Positions 1 to 4,475 of a DNA stretch of 8,628 nucleotides are shown in pieces. Where the stretch lies: the NCBI GenBank assembly GCA_003554535.1, contig PWGT01000045.1, forward strand, positions 1 through 8,628. Direction: 5' to 3'. Source of the stretch: Syntrophomonadaceae bacterium. Its GTDB lineage: Bacteria; Bacillota_D; Dethiobacteria; DTU022; PWGO01. Each line of letters begins with the position of its first letter. The first letter of the stretch is position 1. A program made the translations under genes and the position numbers. The notes under the pieces are model-generated. The model was given only the letters and a program-made list of their open reading frames with translations. It did no database searches and was not told where the DNA came from.

Positions 1-243
1 AAAGGTGTTTCCGATAAGCCGGAAGATTTGATCGCTAACAAAGAATTTACAGACATGATTGAGAAAGAAATTGCCGATCACCTGCGCCAAAACTTTGGGG
101 GATATGAAATACCCAAAAAGTTCTTATTTCTAAAGGACGATTTTACAGTAGAAAACGGAATGCTTACCCAAACCTTAAAACTTAAGCGCCGAGTAATTAT
201 TCATCATTACCAGGACCAGATCGAATCCCTTTACCAAGAATAA
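1..243 (+). CDS. Long-chain acyl-CoA synthetase (AMP-binding family), C-terminal fragment
   Basis: The frame is open from the first base of the window to the TAA at 241-243, so only the last 80 residues are present and the start lies outside. The stretch FGGYEIPKKFLFL followed by NGMLTQTLKLKRRVI is typical of the mobile C-terminal lobe of long-chain fatty acid:CoA ligases of the FAA1/COG1022 type. That lobe closes over the adenylate during thioester formation. The known reaction of the family is fatty acid + ATP + CoA to acyl-CoA + AMP + PPi at the inner face of the membrane. In this family the usual motif is LTxTLKLKRR; here the lysine-rich part is intact, so the end of the protein looks functional. 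The ATG at 55 is internal. Substrate chain length cannot be judged from this part. The gene is followed within 5 nt by two direct REP copies and has no clear terminator of its own. Confidence 0.85.
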   Translation, partial: KGVSDKPEDLIANKEFTDMIEKEIADHLRQNFGGYEIPKKFLFLKDDFTVENGMLTQTLKLKRRVIIHHYQDQIESLYQE

Positions 244-247
244 TGAC

Positions 248-314
248 GTGACAGGGGACGGTTCTTTGGCACGCACTTGATGATGATGTGAGAGGGGACG
301 GTTCTTTGACACGC
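248..314 (+). repeat. Two direct REP copies (248-274 and 288-314)
   Basis: Each copy reads GTGACAGGGGACGGTTC then TTTGACACGC, with small changes: the first has TTTGGCACGC and the second starts GTGAGAGGGG. They are in the same orientation, 40 bp start to start, just after the acyl-CoA synthetase stop. They match the copies bordering the RAYT gene at 1938 and 2847. The 25-nt core is an imperfect palindrome (GTGxCA at one end, TGxCAC at the other), with several G-T pairs when folded on this strand. Confidence 0.85.
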
Positions 315-368
315 ATTGGTATGGTATAACATAAAAGCTATAAATGCTTATATATAGAGGTTTTTATT

Positions 369-418
369 AGAAATCACCCATAAGGGTGATTTCTATTTTT
401 AAGGGGATAAATTAAAAT
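369..418 (+). promoter_or_regulatory. Palindrome plus candidate promoter upstream of lipoprotein gene
   Basis: The palindrome at 369-394 has 11-nt arms, AGAAATCACCC and GGGTGATTTCT, around ATAA. Its right end overlaps a -35-like TTTCTA (390-395), followed after exactly 17 nt by TAAAAT (413-418). The same arrangement occurs at 1868-1917, and in better form on the minus strand at 3070-3117 and 4280-4314. That recurrence is the main reason to read it as operator plus promoter. The -35 box alone is weak. The implied transcript would have a leader of about 185 nt before the lipoprotein start. Alternative reading: a bidirectional terminator hairpin, since CTATTTTT follows the stem. Confidence 0.5.
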
Positions 419-612
419 AATAAATATTGAAAATCTATACTTAGGTGGTCAGGGAAGAGTTGGGGAGAGTTTATCTGGAAGAGAAGGGAAGAGAGGTAAT
501 ATGTATTAAAAATCTATTAAGAATCAAAGAATCATAAGAAGTACAGTCAAGAAGTACAGTCAGTTCTACTTTAAAGAAGATTTGTTTTAATAATTTAAAA
601 GGGGGAAGGTAA

Positions 613-1146
613 ATGAAAAAAGTAGTTTTGTTCTCAATTATATTGTTTATGTTTGCTTTGCTTGCAGGATGCGGTGAGGAGGAAGCAGTAAAAGAAGAAG
701 TTAATGATTATGAAGATAAAACAGCAGAAGAACTGGCGGAAGAGATAACGGAAGGAATAATGAAGGGAGATGAAGAATCAACAGCGGACGAAGATGCCAA
801 GCCCCCTGTTGAAGTGATTGAGAGTTTTATTAAAACAGCGAATGAATCGACTTCGGATGAAAGTGTAGTGGGTATAGAGGGAGATGCGCTGGAGGAATAT
901 ACTAATTCCTGGGATGTTATATCCGGGCTGGAATTAAATCTTTATGATTCTGTCAGTGTAGAGATTCTCGATTATGATCAACATGGCAACCAGGCTGTAG
1001 TCAACACTGTTCTAACCAAAGTATCTGCAGATGAGACAGAAGAAAGCGAGTATTTCTTCCGCCTCCGGGTAGAAGAAGTTATGGCCTCTACTCGTGGCCA
1101 GTGGATGATAACCGCGCTGGAAGAGGGCCGGGGAGAACTGTTTTAG
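613..1146 (+). CDS. Putative lipoprotein, acidic, function unknown
   Basis: A 177-residue protein. Residues 1-20 form a lipoprotein signal peptide: Lys-Lys at the N-terminus, a hydrophobic core, then the lipobox LLAGC with Cys20 as the predicted acylated residue. The mature part begins with a very acidic, Glu/Asp-rich linker (about residues 21-65). A folded-looking C-terminal half follows, with alternating hydrophobic segments (VSVEILDYD, QAVVNTVLTKV, GQWMITALEEG). That pattern and the short WMI strand near the end recall small NTF2/DUF4878-like extracytoplasmic domains, but I cannot assign a family. The GYF-domain protein at 3199-4209 ends similarly (DRWLINNI), so the two may share a fold. 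A strong ribosome binding site (GGGGGAAGG, 601-609) precedes the ATG by 3-4 nt. The RDD-family gene follows after 96 nt with a REP hairpin between them and may be co-transcribed. Confidence 0.8.
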   Translation: MKKVVLFSIILFMFALLAGCGEEEAVKEEVNDYEDKTAEELAEEITEGIMKGDEESTADEDAKPPVEVIESFIKTANESTSDESVVGIEGDALEEYTNSWDVISGLELNLYDSVSVEILDYDQHGNQAVVNTVLTKVSADETEESEYFFRLRVEEVMASTRGQWMITALEEGRGELF

Positions 1147-1155
1147 TGACAGAGT

Positions 1156-1226
1156 CAGTGACAGGGGACGGTTCTTTGACACGCTTGTAATACCTATAAA
1201 TGACAAAGAACCGTCCCCTGTCACTG
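1156..1226. repeat. REPIN-like inverted REP pair between lipoprotein and RDD genes
   Basis: Two REP copies face each other: the left arm is 1156-1178 (begins CAGTGACAGGGG) and the right arm 1204-1226 is its exact reverse complement, 23 of 23 bases, separated by 25 nt. The left REP continues with ACGC and an AT-rich stretch (TAATACCTATAA) that also follows the REP at 1938 in front of the RAYT gene. The element therefore looks like an internally deleted relative of the RAYT unit, mobilised in trans. In RNA it would form a long hairpin ending 2 nt before the Shine-Dalgarno of the RDD gene. Confidence 0.88.
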
Positions 1227-1228
1227 AA

Positions 1229-1235
1229 AAGGAGG
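1229..1235 (+). promoter_or_regulatory. Ribosome binding site of the RDD gene, abutting a REP hairpin
   Basis: AAGGAGG lies 7 nt before the ATG at 1243 and just 2 nt after the end of the 23-bp REP stem. The stem leaves the site single-stranded but very close to a stable helix, which could influence ribosome loading or mRNA decay. Confidence 0.7.
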
Positions 1236-1242
1236 AAGATAG

Positions 1243-1677
1243 ATGTCGGAAACGGGATTAGTTGTTGAGGAAAGAGAATATGTTGGGGTAGGATTGCGAT
1301 TTGTGGCACAAATCATAGATGCCATAGTATTTTTTGCTATTGGTTATGTTGTCGCTTTTATGACCGGTAATATTACGGAAACAGGTTATCATATTGAAGG
1401 AGGGCCAGCTTTTATGCTTTTTGCCCTCGGGTTTCTGTATTTCTGGCTATTGGAAGCTTTTTTGGGGGGAACTCTTGGAAAACTTATTTTGGGTATGCGA
1501 GTCCAGATGTATGACGGCAGTGCAATCGGGTTAGTCCCCTCTCTGATCCGCAACATTCTAAGAATCGTGGACGGGCTCTTTATTTATCTTGTGGCTGCCA
1601 TTTTGGTCTGGTCATCGCCTACAAGGCAACGGCTTGGTGATCGCGTTGCTCAGACAGTTGTAGTGAAAAATAGTTAA
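1243..1677 (+). CDS. RDD-family integral membrane protein
   Basis: A 144-residue protein matching the RDD family (PF06271). The N-terminal motif GVGLRFVAQIIDAIV carries the family Arg and Asp. Then come a first membrane segment (about residues 27-43), a second (about 58-74), and the loop GGTLGKLILGMRV, the most characteristic RDD motif. SLIRNILRIVDG and a third membrane segment (about 105-124) follow, and the protein ends TRQRLGDRVAQTVVV. The length is typical for a stand-alone RDD protein. The family is membrane-embedded; some members have been linked to ion or proton exchange, but function is not established and I assign none. RDD domains often occur next to or fused with GYF_2 domains, and a GYF_2 membrane protein is encoded 1.5 kb away. 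The start at 1243 is set by AAGGAGG 7 nt upstream. No clear terminator follows. Confidence 0.88.
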   Translation: MSETGLVVEEREYVGVGLRFVAQIIDAIVFFAIGYVVAFMTGNITETGYHIEGGPAFMLFALGFLYFWLLEAFLGGTLGKLILGMRVQMYDGSAIGLVPSLIRNILRIVDGLFIYLVAAILVWSSPTRQRLGDRVAQTVVVKNS

Positions 1678-1707
1678 GTACTTTAGGGAAAAGGACTCTT
1701 AATGTTA

Positions 1708-1773
1708 CTAATAGTTGGTAATATTGTTTATTAACCACCGGTTATCTTCCCATTTCCAGGTATAAGTGGCTTA
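1708..1773 (-). pseudogene. Remnant of a GYF-protein-like C-terminus
   Basis: Read on the minus strand, this segment encodes ATYTWKWEDNRWLINNITNY and a TAG stop. The end of the GYF_2 protein at 3199-4209 reads ATYTLEWEDDRWLINNITTYD and stop. Sixteen of twenty residues agree, and most DNA differences keep the frame. Upstream of the Ala codon the similarity ends at once in a TAA, so only about 60 bp survive. It is most simply the tail of a lost paralogue or a partial duplication of the neighbouring gene. Confidence 0.75.
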
Positions 1774-1867
1774 AGATGAAAATGTCTTAATTGAGTAGTA
1801 AATCAAAGAGTTCAAACAAAAATAGCTAAGATATAACTCTAATATTGTTATTTCGAAGTTTTTAATC

Positions 1868-1917
1868 AGAAATCACCCTTAAGGGTGATTTCTAAATTTA
1901 CTAAATTAAATTAAAAT
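1868..1917 (+). promoter_or_regulatory. Palindrome plus candidate promoter upstream of RAYT region
   Basis: A perfect 26-bp palindrome (1868-1893), with arms AGAAATCACCC and GGGTGATTTCT around TTAA. The right arm runs into TTTCTA (1889-1894), and TAAAAT follows after exactly 17 nt (1912-1917). The upstream flank (GAAGTTTTTAATC) also resembles that of the copy at 369 (GAGGTTTTTATT). The transcript would enter the RAYT unit, whose left REP starts 21 nt after the -10. It may originally have served a different gene that the RAYT unit displaced. Confidence 0.5.
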
Positions 1918-2021
1918 AGGGAGGGGACAGTTCAGGAGTGACAGGGGAAGTTCTTTGACACGCATATAATACCTATAATGATAGTTTTAGAATTGAATTG
2001 AATATGAAAGGTGGGGGGATT

Positions 2022-2849
2022 ATGCCTCGAACCGCAAGACGGATAAGCAGGAGTGGAACATATCATGTGATGTTTCGTGGCAATGAACTGCGGGATATTT
2101 TCACAGACAATGAAGACAGAAACAGGTTTTTGCATTTATTAGAAGAGAAAGCTACAGAAGAAGAATTTACTATTTATGCCTATTGTCTTATGCCTAACCA
2201 TGTCCATATTCTTCTTTCCGGAGAACATGAAGCCTTGGGAAAGCTCATCAAAAGGATAAACACAAGCTTTGTATACTATTTTAATAAAAAGTATGATCGC
2301 TTAGGGCACTTGTTTCATGATAGATATAAAAGTCAACCTGTAGAGACAGAAGTCTATTTACTTGCAGCAGTGCGTTATATTCATAATAACCCGGTTAAAG
2401 CTGGATTAGCCGAAAAACCCTACGACTACAAGTGGAGCAGTTATCGCAGCTATGTTGATTATCGGCAGGATTCAAAAAATTGTTTTGACCCCCTGTATAT
2501 ATTGAAAATGTTCTCTGAGGACATAGAAAAGGGGAAAAAATTATTTAAGGTATTTTCAAAAGAAAATGAAGCGGATAATTTTGATTTTGTTGATGTTGCT
2601 GAAAATGAAATAAAAAATGATAAAGAGATTAAAGGCGAAGCGGCAGCTAGAAAATTTATTGATCATTTTTTAAAGACGAAAAATTTAAAGATTGAGGATC
2701 TGCTATGGAAAGATTACGAAGATATAAGAAATGAGCTAATAGTAGAGCTTAGAGAAAGGTCGAACCTTTCTATTAGACAGTTGGCTTCTATCCTGGGAAT
2801 TGGGAGAGGAATAATTCAGCGGCAGGACAGGCCGGGGGCGAAAAAGTGA
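2022..2849 (+). CDS. REP-associated tyrosine transposase (RAYT, IS200/TnpA-like HUH family)
   Basis: A 275-residue protein from the ATG at 2022. The start is chosen because MPRTARRISRSGTYHVMFRG is the normal RAYT N-terminus and a GGTGGGGGG ribosome site lies just before it; the in-frame TTG at 1998 and ATG at 2004 lie upstream of or within that site. The Y1_Tnp domain spans about residues 8-135. The HUH metal-binding pair is MPNHVHILL (His60, His62) and the probable nucleophile is Tyr119 in VRYIHNNPVKAGL. The family nicks and rejoins single-stranded REP hairpins. A Lys/Glu-rich linker is followed by a C-terminal helix-turn-helix-like stretch (about 248-265, SIRQLASILGIGRGII) of the kind seen in longer RAYTs. 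The protein looks intact. The TGA stop is itself the first three bases of the right-hand REP. It converges with the microprotein gene at 2878-3021. Confidence 0.92.
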   Translation: MPRTARRISRSGTYHVMFRGNELRDIFTDNEDRNRFLHLLEEKATEEEFTIYAYCLMPNHVHILLSGEHEALGKLIKRINTSFVYYFNKKYDRLGHLFHDRYKSQPVETEVYLLAAVRYIHNNPVKAGLAEKPYDYKWSSYRSYVDYRQDSKNCFDPLYILKMFSEDIEKGKKLFKVFSKENEADNFDFVDVAENEIKNDKEIKGEAAARKFIDHFLKTKNLKIEDLLWKDYEDIRNELIVELRERSNLSIRQLASILGIGRGIIQRQDRPGAKK

Positions 2850-2869
2850 CAAAGAACCGTCCCCTGTCA
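2847..2869 (-). repeat. Right-end REP of the RAYT unit, overlapping its stop codon
   Basis: The sequence TGACAAAGAACC followed by GTCCCCTGTCA is the reverse complement of the REP core and identical to the right arm of the hairpin at 1156-1226. It begins at the T of the RAYT stop codon and ends 8 nt before the stop of the convergent microprotein gene. Confidence 0.88.
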
Positions 2870-2877
2870 TCTGTCAT

Positions 2878-3021
2878 TTAATCATCGTCTGAATCGTCAT
2901 CATCAGCATAATTTTGATAATAATAATAATTATCTTTGGCTGGTGGAGCTTTTCCCTTGTTGAGTAGCATGACTATACCAATAAAAACTGCCATTACCAA
3001 TATTCCACCTAAAATTTCCAT
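2878..3021 (-). CDS. Small single-pass membrane protein with Asp-rich tail (47 aa)
   Basis: An open frame of 47 residues. The hydrophobic segment at residues 3-20 (ILGGILVMAVFIGIVMLL) is followed by a short basic, Pro-containing patch (NKGKAPPAK), four tyrosines (32-35) and an acidic end, ADDDDSDDD. A ribosome binding site (AGAGAGG on the minus strand, about 3030-3036) lies 8 nt before the ATG. A well-formed promoter of the same design as that of the GYF gene lies 49 nt upstream (3070-3098). Those two points argue that it is a real gene despite its size. The lack of a cleavage site suggests a signal-anchor protein with the acidic tail either outside or, if the Lys patch keeps it in, in the cytoplasm. 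I know no family with this pattern. It converges with the RAYT gene, 28 nt from its stop. Confidence 0.7.
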   Translation of the reverse strand: MEILGGILVMAVFIGIVMLLNKGKAPPAKDNYYYYQNYADDDDSDDD

Positions 3022-3069
3022 TAGTAAAACCTCTCTTCATGTTTTATTTTTTGCGCGTTGATTTTATAT

Positions 3070-3117
3070 AATATACAACAGCCAACATGAGATGTAAATC
3101 ACCCTTAAGGGTGATTT
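3070..3117 (-). promoter_or_regulatory. Sigma-A-type promoter with overlapping palindrome, for the microprotein
   Basis: On the minus strand TTTACA (3093-3098), 17 nt, then TATATT (3070-3075). A palindrome with arms AAATCACCC and GGGTGATTT around TTAA (3096-3117) overlaps the -35 box. The stretch from -10 to the palindrome is nearly identical to that at 4280-4314, indicating a shared, duplicated promoter. A regulator bound to the palindrome would contact or block RNA polymerase at -35. Confidence 0.72.
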
Positions 3118-3151
3118 TTGAGTTGTAAGCATCTTTTGGTGAAAAATCAAA

Positions 3152-3219
3152 AATCATAATTGGTAATGTTAATCATAAGAAAATCATAAGTGGTAATATT
3201 AATCATAAGTGGTAATGTT
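3152..3219. repeat. 19-bp tandem repeats spanning the stop codon of the GYF gene
   Basis: The unit AATCATAAGTGGTAATGTT occurs at 3152-3170, 3182-3200 and 3201-3219, each 19 nt with one or two changes, plus a partial unit at 3171-3181. The last unit contains the final codons of the GYF gene, and its stop lies at the junction (3199-3201). The downstream units are thus untranslated copies of the coding end, as expected from slippage during replication. Confidence 0.8.
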
Positions 3220-4209
3220 GTTTATTAACCACCGGTCATCTTCCCACTCAAGGGTGTAAGTGGCAAATAGTTCGCTGTATGGCCACCCTACATCTACTTC
3301 TATAATGGAACCGGTTTTTTCATAATCATAAACATAGATTTCTTCAGCAGTGTATTTTTCGAAGAACGCTTCATCGTCAGCTTTTAGTTCTTCAACCGGG
3401 GCTAATTCAAAATCTTGAACGTGACCAGCACTCCTGATATCTTCTGCAATGACTTCAGATACCTGATCGTAATCCGGAGGGGATGATTCTTCTGGTTCAT
3501 GGGGTTCTTCTGTAGGCGAAACTTCTTCTTGTTGTTCTTGTTCTTCTTGTTGTTCTTGGGGACTGGTTATTTCATTACCGGGTTCTTGTTCTGGAGATAG
3601 TTCTCTATCATCTATTACCCCTACTTCATTACTTGTTAAAGATGGTGTTTGAAATTCGTCGCTCCAGAGAATTATTACGGCTCCCAGAAGTATAACAATC
3701 CCTATTATTGCCAATATGATAAATGAGCCACTAGATTTTTTTATTTTTTCCATCAGGGTTGCCGAGGATTTTGAATAAGAGGAGGATGCTGCAGAGGATT
3801 GGCTGTCATCAATTTGAGATGAAGATTTCTTTTTCAAAGGTGTAGTATTGACAGTTGAACGGGATGTTTGCTTTGAATCTGATTGATCTGCAGGTTGCTG
3901 CTGCGACCTCTCCTGTTGTTTTTGTTGTTTTTCTGTCTGGCGCTGTGATTTAACGTCTCCTTTTTGCATTGGCGGCGGAGGGGGAGGTGGTTGTGAAGTT
4001 GAATACTCATTAGGTGGTGGTGGGGGAGGTGGAGACGCAAAAGTAAAAATTCCCTCTACATTTTTTGCCGGAACCCATTTTGACATGCCTTCAGACCAGA
4101 CTAAGTGATCAGGCTTCAACGCGCCTTTGGCAGCCATTTCTTGAAGTTTTTGGGTGGAGTAAGGGCCGCCAGTTTTTCCATTAGCATTTACATACCAATT
4201 AGAGCTAAT
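3199..4209 (-). CDS. GYF_2-domain membrane protein with polyproline runs, probable ATT start
   Basis: From ATT (4207-4209) this gives 336 residues. A GYF_2 domain (PF14237) occupies about residues 5-54: WYVNANGKTGGPYS, then LKPDHLVWSEGMSKWVPA. It is followed by two runs of seven prolines (60-66, 74-80), a Gln/Lys- then Ser-rich linker, one membrane segment (about 163-182), an outer Glu/Gln/Pro-rich spacer, and a folded C-terminal domain (about 245-336) ending LEWEDDRWLINNI. The likely topology is GYF domain in the cytoplasm and C-terminal domain outside. GYF domains in general bind proline-rich peptides, so the polyproline could be a self-ligand; that is inference. The first ATG (4137) would cut the domain in half. 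A stop at 4225-4227 excludes any upstream start, and AGGAGG (4218-4223) is 8 nt before the ATT. A promoter lies at 4280-4308. The role is unknown, probably envelope-related. Confidence 0.8.
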   Translation of the reverse strand: MSSNWYVNANGKTGGPYSTQKLQEMAAKGALKPDHLVWSEGMSKWVPAKNVEGIFTFASPPPPPPPNEYSTSQPPPPPPPMQKGDVKSQRQTEKQQKQQERSQQQPADQSDSKQTSRSTVNTTPLKKKSSSQIDDSQSSAASSSYSKSSATLMEKIKKSSGSFIILAIIGIVILLGAVIILWSDEFQTPSLTSNEVGVIDDRELSPEQEPGNEITSPQEQQEEQEQQEEVSPTEEPHEPEESSPPDYDQVSEVIAEDIRSAGHVQDFELAPVEELKADDEAFFEKYTAEEIYVYDYEKTGSIIEVDVGWPYSELFATYTLEWEDDRWLINNITTYD

Positions 4210-4217
4210 GATTAATT

Positions 4218-4223
4218 CCTCCT
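4218..4223 (-). promoter_or_regulatory. Ribosome binding site that fixes the ATT start of the GYF gene
   Basis: A perfect AGGAGG on the minus strand lies 8 nt before ATT (4207-4209) and 5 nt before ATC (4210-4212). No ATG, GTG or TTG is in frame between it and the conserved Trp of the GYF domain. ATT has the better spacing. Confidence 0.7.
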
Positions 4224-4279
4224 CTCAGATGAACAAATGAATCAAAGGGAATATATTGTTTTGCATATTACTTTTTTTA

Positions 4280-4314
4280 AATATACAACAGAAAACATGA
4301 TATGTAAATCACCC
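4280..4314 (-). promoter_or_regulatory. Sigma-A-type promoter with half palindrome, for the GYF gene
   Basis: On the minus strand TTTACA (4303-4308), 17 nt, TATATT (4280-4285). GGGTGATTT at 4306-4314 is one arm of the palindrome seen at 3096-3117; the other arm is decayed here (AAATC remains, the rest differs). The spacer is also nearly identical to that of the microprotein promoter (17 nt ending TGTTG). The predicted leader is about 65 nt. Confidence 0.72.
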
Positions 4315-4315
4315 A

Positions 4316-4351
4316 CAAAGATTTTACTCATAGCAAAGATTATACTCATAG
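4316..4351. repeat. 18-bp tandem duplication upstream of the GYF promoter
   Basis: CAAAGATTTTACTCATAG (4316-4333) is followed directly by CAAAGATTATACTCATAG (4334-4351), one mismatch. It sits where the second arm of the palindrome would be expected, so the duplication may have replaced or disrupted that arm. Confidence 0.8.
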
Positions 4352-4475
4352 TAAAGGGTTTTTAGCTACCGCAAGGGATTTTGGCGACTTTGGCGCAGTA
4401 TCCGCAGAATCATAAAGATGGTTTTTCTGAATAAAATATTTGTCCATATTTTGTCCATTTATTGATTAAGATTCA

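Larger units (their letters stand above)
244..612. other. Intergenic region between acyl-CoA synthetase and lipoprotein
   Basis: This 369-nt stretch holds no gene I can support. In order it contains two direct REP copies (248-314), an AT-rich patch, a palindrome with a promoter-like downstream part (369-418), a purine-rich stretch (about 450-497), and a perfect 13-bp tandem duplication of AGAAGTACAGTCA at 537-549 and 550-562. The ribosome binding site of the lipoprotein follows at 601-609. Confidence 0.7.
1678..2021. other. Intergenic region with gene remnant, palindrome and REP end
   Basis: This 344-nt gap contains a minus-strand remnant of a GYF-protein-like gene end (1708-1773), a small inverted repeat TTAAGA/TCTTAA (1771-1790), the second copy of the palindrome with its promoter-like tail (1868-1917), a partial REP (GAGGGGACAGTTC, 1921-1933) and the left-end REP of the RAYT unit (1938-1963). 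No intact gene was found. Confidence 0.7.
1938..2869 (+). mobile_element. RAYT unit: transposase gene bracketed by inverted REP copies
   Basis: The left boundary is a REP in plus orientation (1938-1963, GTGACAGGGG-AAGTTC then TTTGACACGC, one base shorter than the others). The right boundary is the inverted copy at 2847-2869 (TGACAAAGAACC then GTCCCCTGTCA). Between them lies a single gene for a REP-associated tyrosine transposase. Inverted REPs flanking their own RAYT gene are the usual arrangement for this class, and the extra copies at 248, 288 and 1156-1226 are its likely substrates. I see no target-site duplication, as expected for HUH transposases. Confidence 0.8.

Noticed and set aside
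369..394. Palindromes as rho-independent terminators
   Set aside because: The copy at 1868 has no T-run and the stems are short in GC, while all four sites keep promoter-like spacing; termination remains possible at 369 and on the plus strand at 3096.
1012..1309. Two minus-strand frames over the lipoprotein/RDD junction
   Set aside because: They pass through the REP hairpin and opposite two supported genes; no start signals.
1998..2021. Upstream TTG (1998) or ATG (2004) as start of the transposase
   Set aside because: The extra residues are encoded by the ribosome binding site itself, and RAYT proteins normally begin MPRxARR, which is the ATG at 2022.
248..2869. Regularly repeated sequence as a CRISPR array
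   Set aside because: The copies occur in both orientations, at irregular distances, and flank genes; they are REP sequences tied to the RAYT transposase.
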